Assembly (NCBI GenBank): GCA_944384505.1
Contig: CALWTQ010000039.1
Location: forward strand, 1-34,565
Length of the DNA stretch: 34,565 nucleotides
Direction of reading: 5' to 3'
DNA from: an uncultured Mediterraneibacter sp.
GTDB lineage: Bacteria; Bacillota; Clostridia; Lachnospirales; Lachnospiraceae
The notes under the pieces are model-generated. The model saw only the letters and a list, made by a program, of their open reading frames with translations, was not told where the DNA came from and made no database searches. Shown piece by piece: positions 33,618 through 34,565 of this stretch; positions within the stretch are counted from its first letter, which is position 1, and each line of letters begins with the position of its first letter. Position numbers and translations under genes: made by a program.

Positions 33618-34277
33618 TTAATCATTTTCGCTTTTGTTCTCATTTTCACTGTCATTTCCGCTTTCCAGTACAAGGAACACTCTCCGCAGCAGGAATGAAT
33701 TAAGCCAGGCGATCAGTGAACCGCCGATCAAAAGCCAGAGCGGAATTGCAAACAGCAGAGTAACCGTATTCCACAGAGACGCTATCACCGCGGCCACAAG
33801 CACAATCACCATCAAAAACGTATACGGCAGTTTCCCCACTGTCAGAATAAGGGCGTTTTTCAACGTTGCTTTAATCGTATTTTCATACCGCGCCGTCAAA
33901 GGAAACGCATAGATGTTTACCGATAAGAGGATAAAGCCTATCGCAAGGAAGATCACGCTCATAACCACTCCCACATTTCCCGGCATAATCATCGCCACCC
34001 TGTAATCTATCAGCCACACAATCCACAGCGCGGCCAGGATCAGCCACATAAATGTACTCTGCTTAAAATTAGATTTGAACGCTTTAAAAAATCCCCGGAA
34101 AATATAGCCTTCCTCGTTCTTTACCATTTTCAGCATCACCGAATACAGCGCCGTTGTCGACGCGCCGATCGTAACAACCGGAATACAGCAGATCAGCCAC
34201 AGGACATTCAGACAGACCATATCACAGATCCTGGAAAGGGCACGGACCACAACATTATCAGTAATATTAAATCTCAT
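33618..34277 (-). CDS. DUF624 (YesL-like) membrane protein
   Basis: This 219-residue membrane protein resembles the DUF624/YesL family, often found beside carbohydrate transporters in Firmicutes; its function is not established. About five hydrophobic segments are visible, with the family's N-terminal pattern LNVLWLICCIPVVTIGASTTALY and VVRALSRICDMV before it. I prefer the ATG at 34277, which has AGGAGG 13 bases upstream; the open frame extends 31 codons further to an ATG at 34370 but with un-family-like sequence. It is followed by xpt. A polar Asn/Glu-rich tail ends it. Confidence 0.85.
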   Translation of the reverse strand: MRFNITDNVVVRALSRICDMVCLNVLWLICCIPVVTIGASTTALYSVMLKMVKNEEGYIFRGFFKAFKSNFKQSTFMWLILAALWIVWLIDYRVAMIMPGNVGVVMSVIFLAIGFILLSVNIYAFPLTARYENTIKATLKNALILTVGKLPYTFLMVIVLVAAVIASLWNTVTLLFAIPLWLLIGGSLIAWLNSFLLRRVFLVLESGNDSENENKSEND

Positions 34278-34427
34278 ATCAGCTTCCGCTCCTCCTGATA
34301 AATTAAACCAGCTCAGCCCATGACATTCATAGGGCCAAACTGATTTGGTAAATTTCTTACAGTATATCACACGGGCTGATTTGATACAATCAAAAGAAAA
34401 TATAATTCTCCTTGCAGCAGGGCAGTT

Positions 34428-34565
34428 CAGCTATAAAGTTCACTAACTTCCGCAGGCAAAACGTCCGAAAACAGAGGCTATTTCTGAGGCGTATTCTGCG
34501 GGGATGGAGGACGGCTCAGGGCTTCGCTCCAGGGGATAAGGGAAACTAAGAAGTTCCGGCTGCGG
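34428..34565 (+). repeat. Large double-hairpin repeat, copy 4 (cut by window edge)
   Basis: It begins with CAGCTATAAAGTTCACTAAC (34428-34447), the A-side terminus, and continues with ACGTCCGAAAACAG, GTATTCTGCGGGGATGGAGG and CTTCGCTCCAGGGGATAAGG. It closely matches copies 1 and 3. The orientation is that of copy 3. The rest lies beyond the window. Confidence 0.85.

Overview
The window looks like chromosome of a Lachnospiraceae-type gut clostridium. The reasons are strong AGGAGG-type ribosome sites, a T-box on proS, a type-3 prolyl-tRNA synthetase, tandem AAA-ATPase/PD-(D/E)XK proteins of the kind abundant in that family, a dipeptide-type ABC transporter beside sulfatases, and families of large hairpin repeats. 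Almost all genes lie on the minus strand. No rRNA, tRNA, CRISPR array or intact transposase was seen.

Layout. (1) 1-5269: a PaaI-like thioesterase and two tandem paralogous AAA-ATPase/nuclease proteins, bracketed by two same-orientation copies of a large non-coding double-hairpin repeat. (2) 5238-10328: housekeeping sulfur and amino-acid genes: a MetE-like methyltransferase, a LysR regulator, proS with a proline T-box leader, and cysK. (3) 10329-15392: a third full repeat copy in the opposite orientation, a heterodimeric ABC exporter and its TetR regulator, with a 15-bp palindrome in front of the regulator. (4) 15539-17714: a Fic protein and the decayed remains of a UbiD/UbiX/LpdD aryl-acid decarboxylase cassette. 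(5) 17754-30881: a coherent locus for a sulfated, probably N-acetylhexosamine-containing glycan. It holds two Cys-type sulfatases, a GH3 beta-N-acetylhexosaminidase-like enzyme, a beta-phosphoglucomutase-like HAD phosphatase, a five-gene oligopeptide-type ABC importer and a divergent ROK regulator. (6) 31013-34565: a frameshifted remnant of a third AAA-ATPase/nuclease gene, an alanine:sodium symporter, xpt, a DUF624 membrane protein, and the start of a fourth repeat copy.

The least explained structure is the repeat. Its full copies are about 0.6-0.76 kb, with imperfect 20-bp terminal inverted repeats (CAGCTAT...CACTAAC), two long imperfect hairpins and a short GC-rich hairpin between them. 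The long hairpins are capped by one conserved loop (TTGTCTGAGCGNNNGCGAGTT), while the stems below the loop differ in sequence between copies and stay paired. This is the pattern expected of a selected RNA or single-stranded-DNA structure. One copy supplies the last codons and the stop of the MetE-like gene.

The second notable point is regulatory. The promoters of the GH3 operon, the importer operon and sulfatase 2 share an AT-rich operator-like block directly after the -10 box. In two of them a 19-nt string is identical, and the third has a 31-bp palindrome. With the adjacent ROK gene this suggests a compact local regulon. All functional statements rest on reading motifs by eye; no database search was possible.
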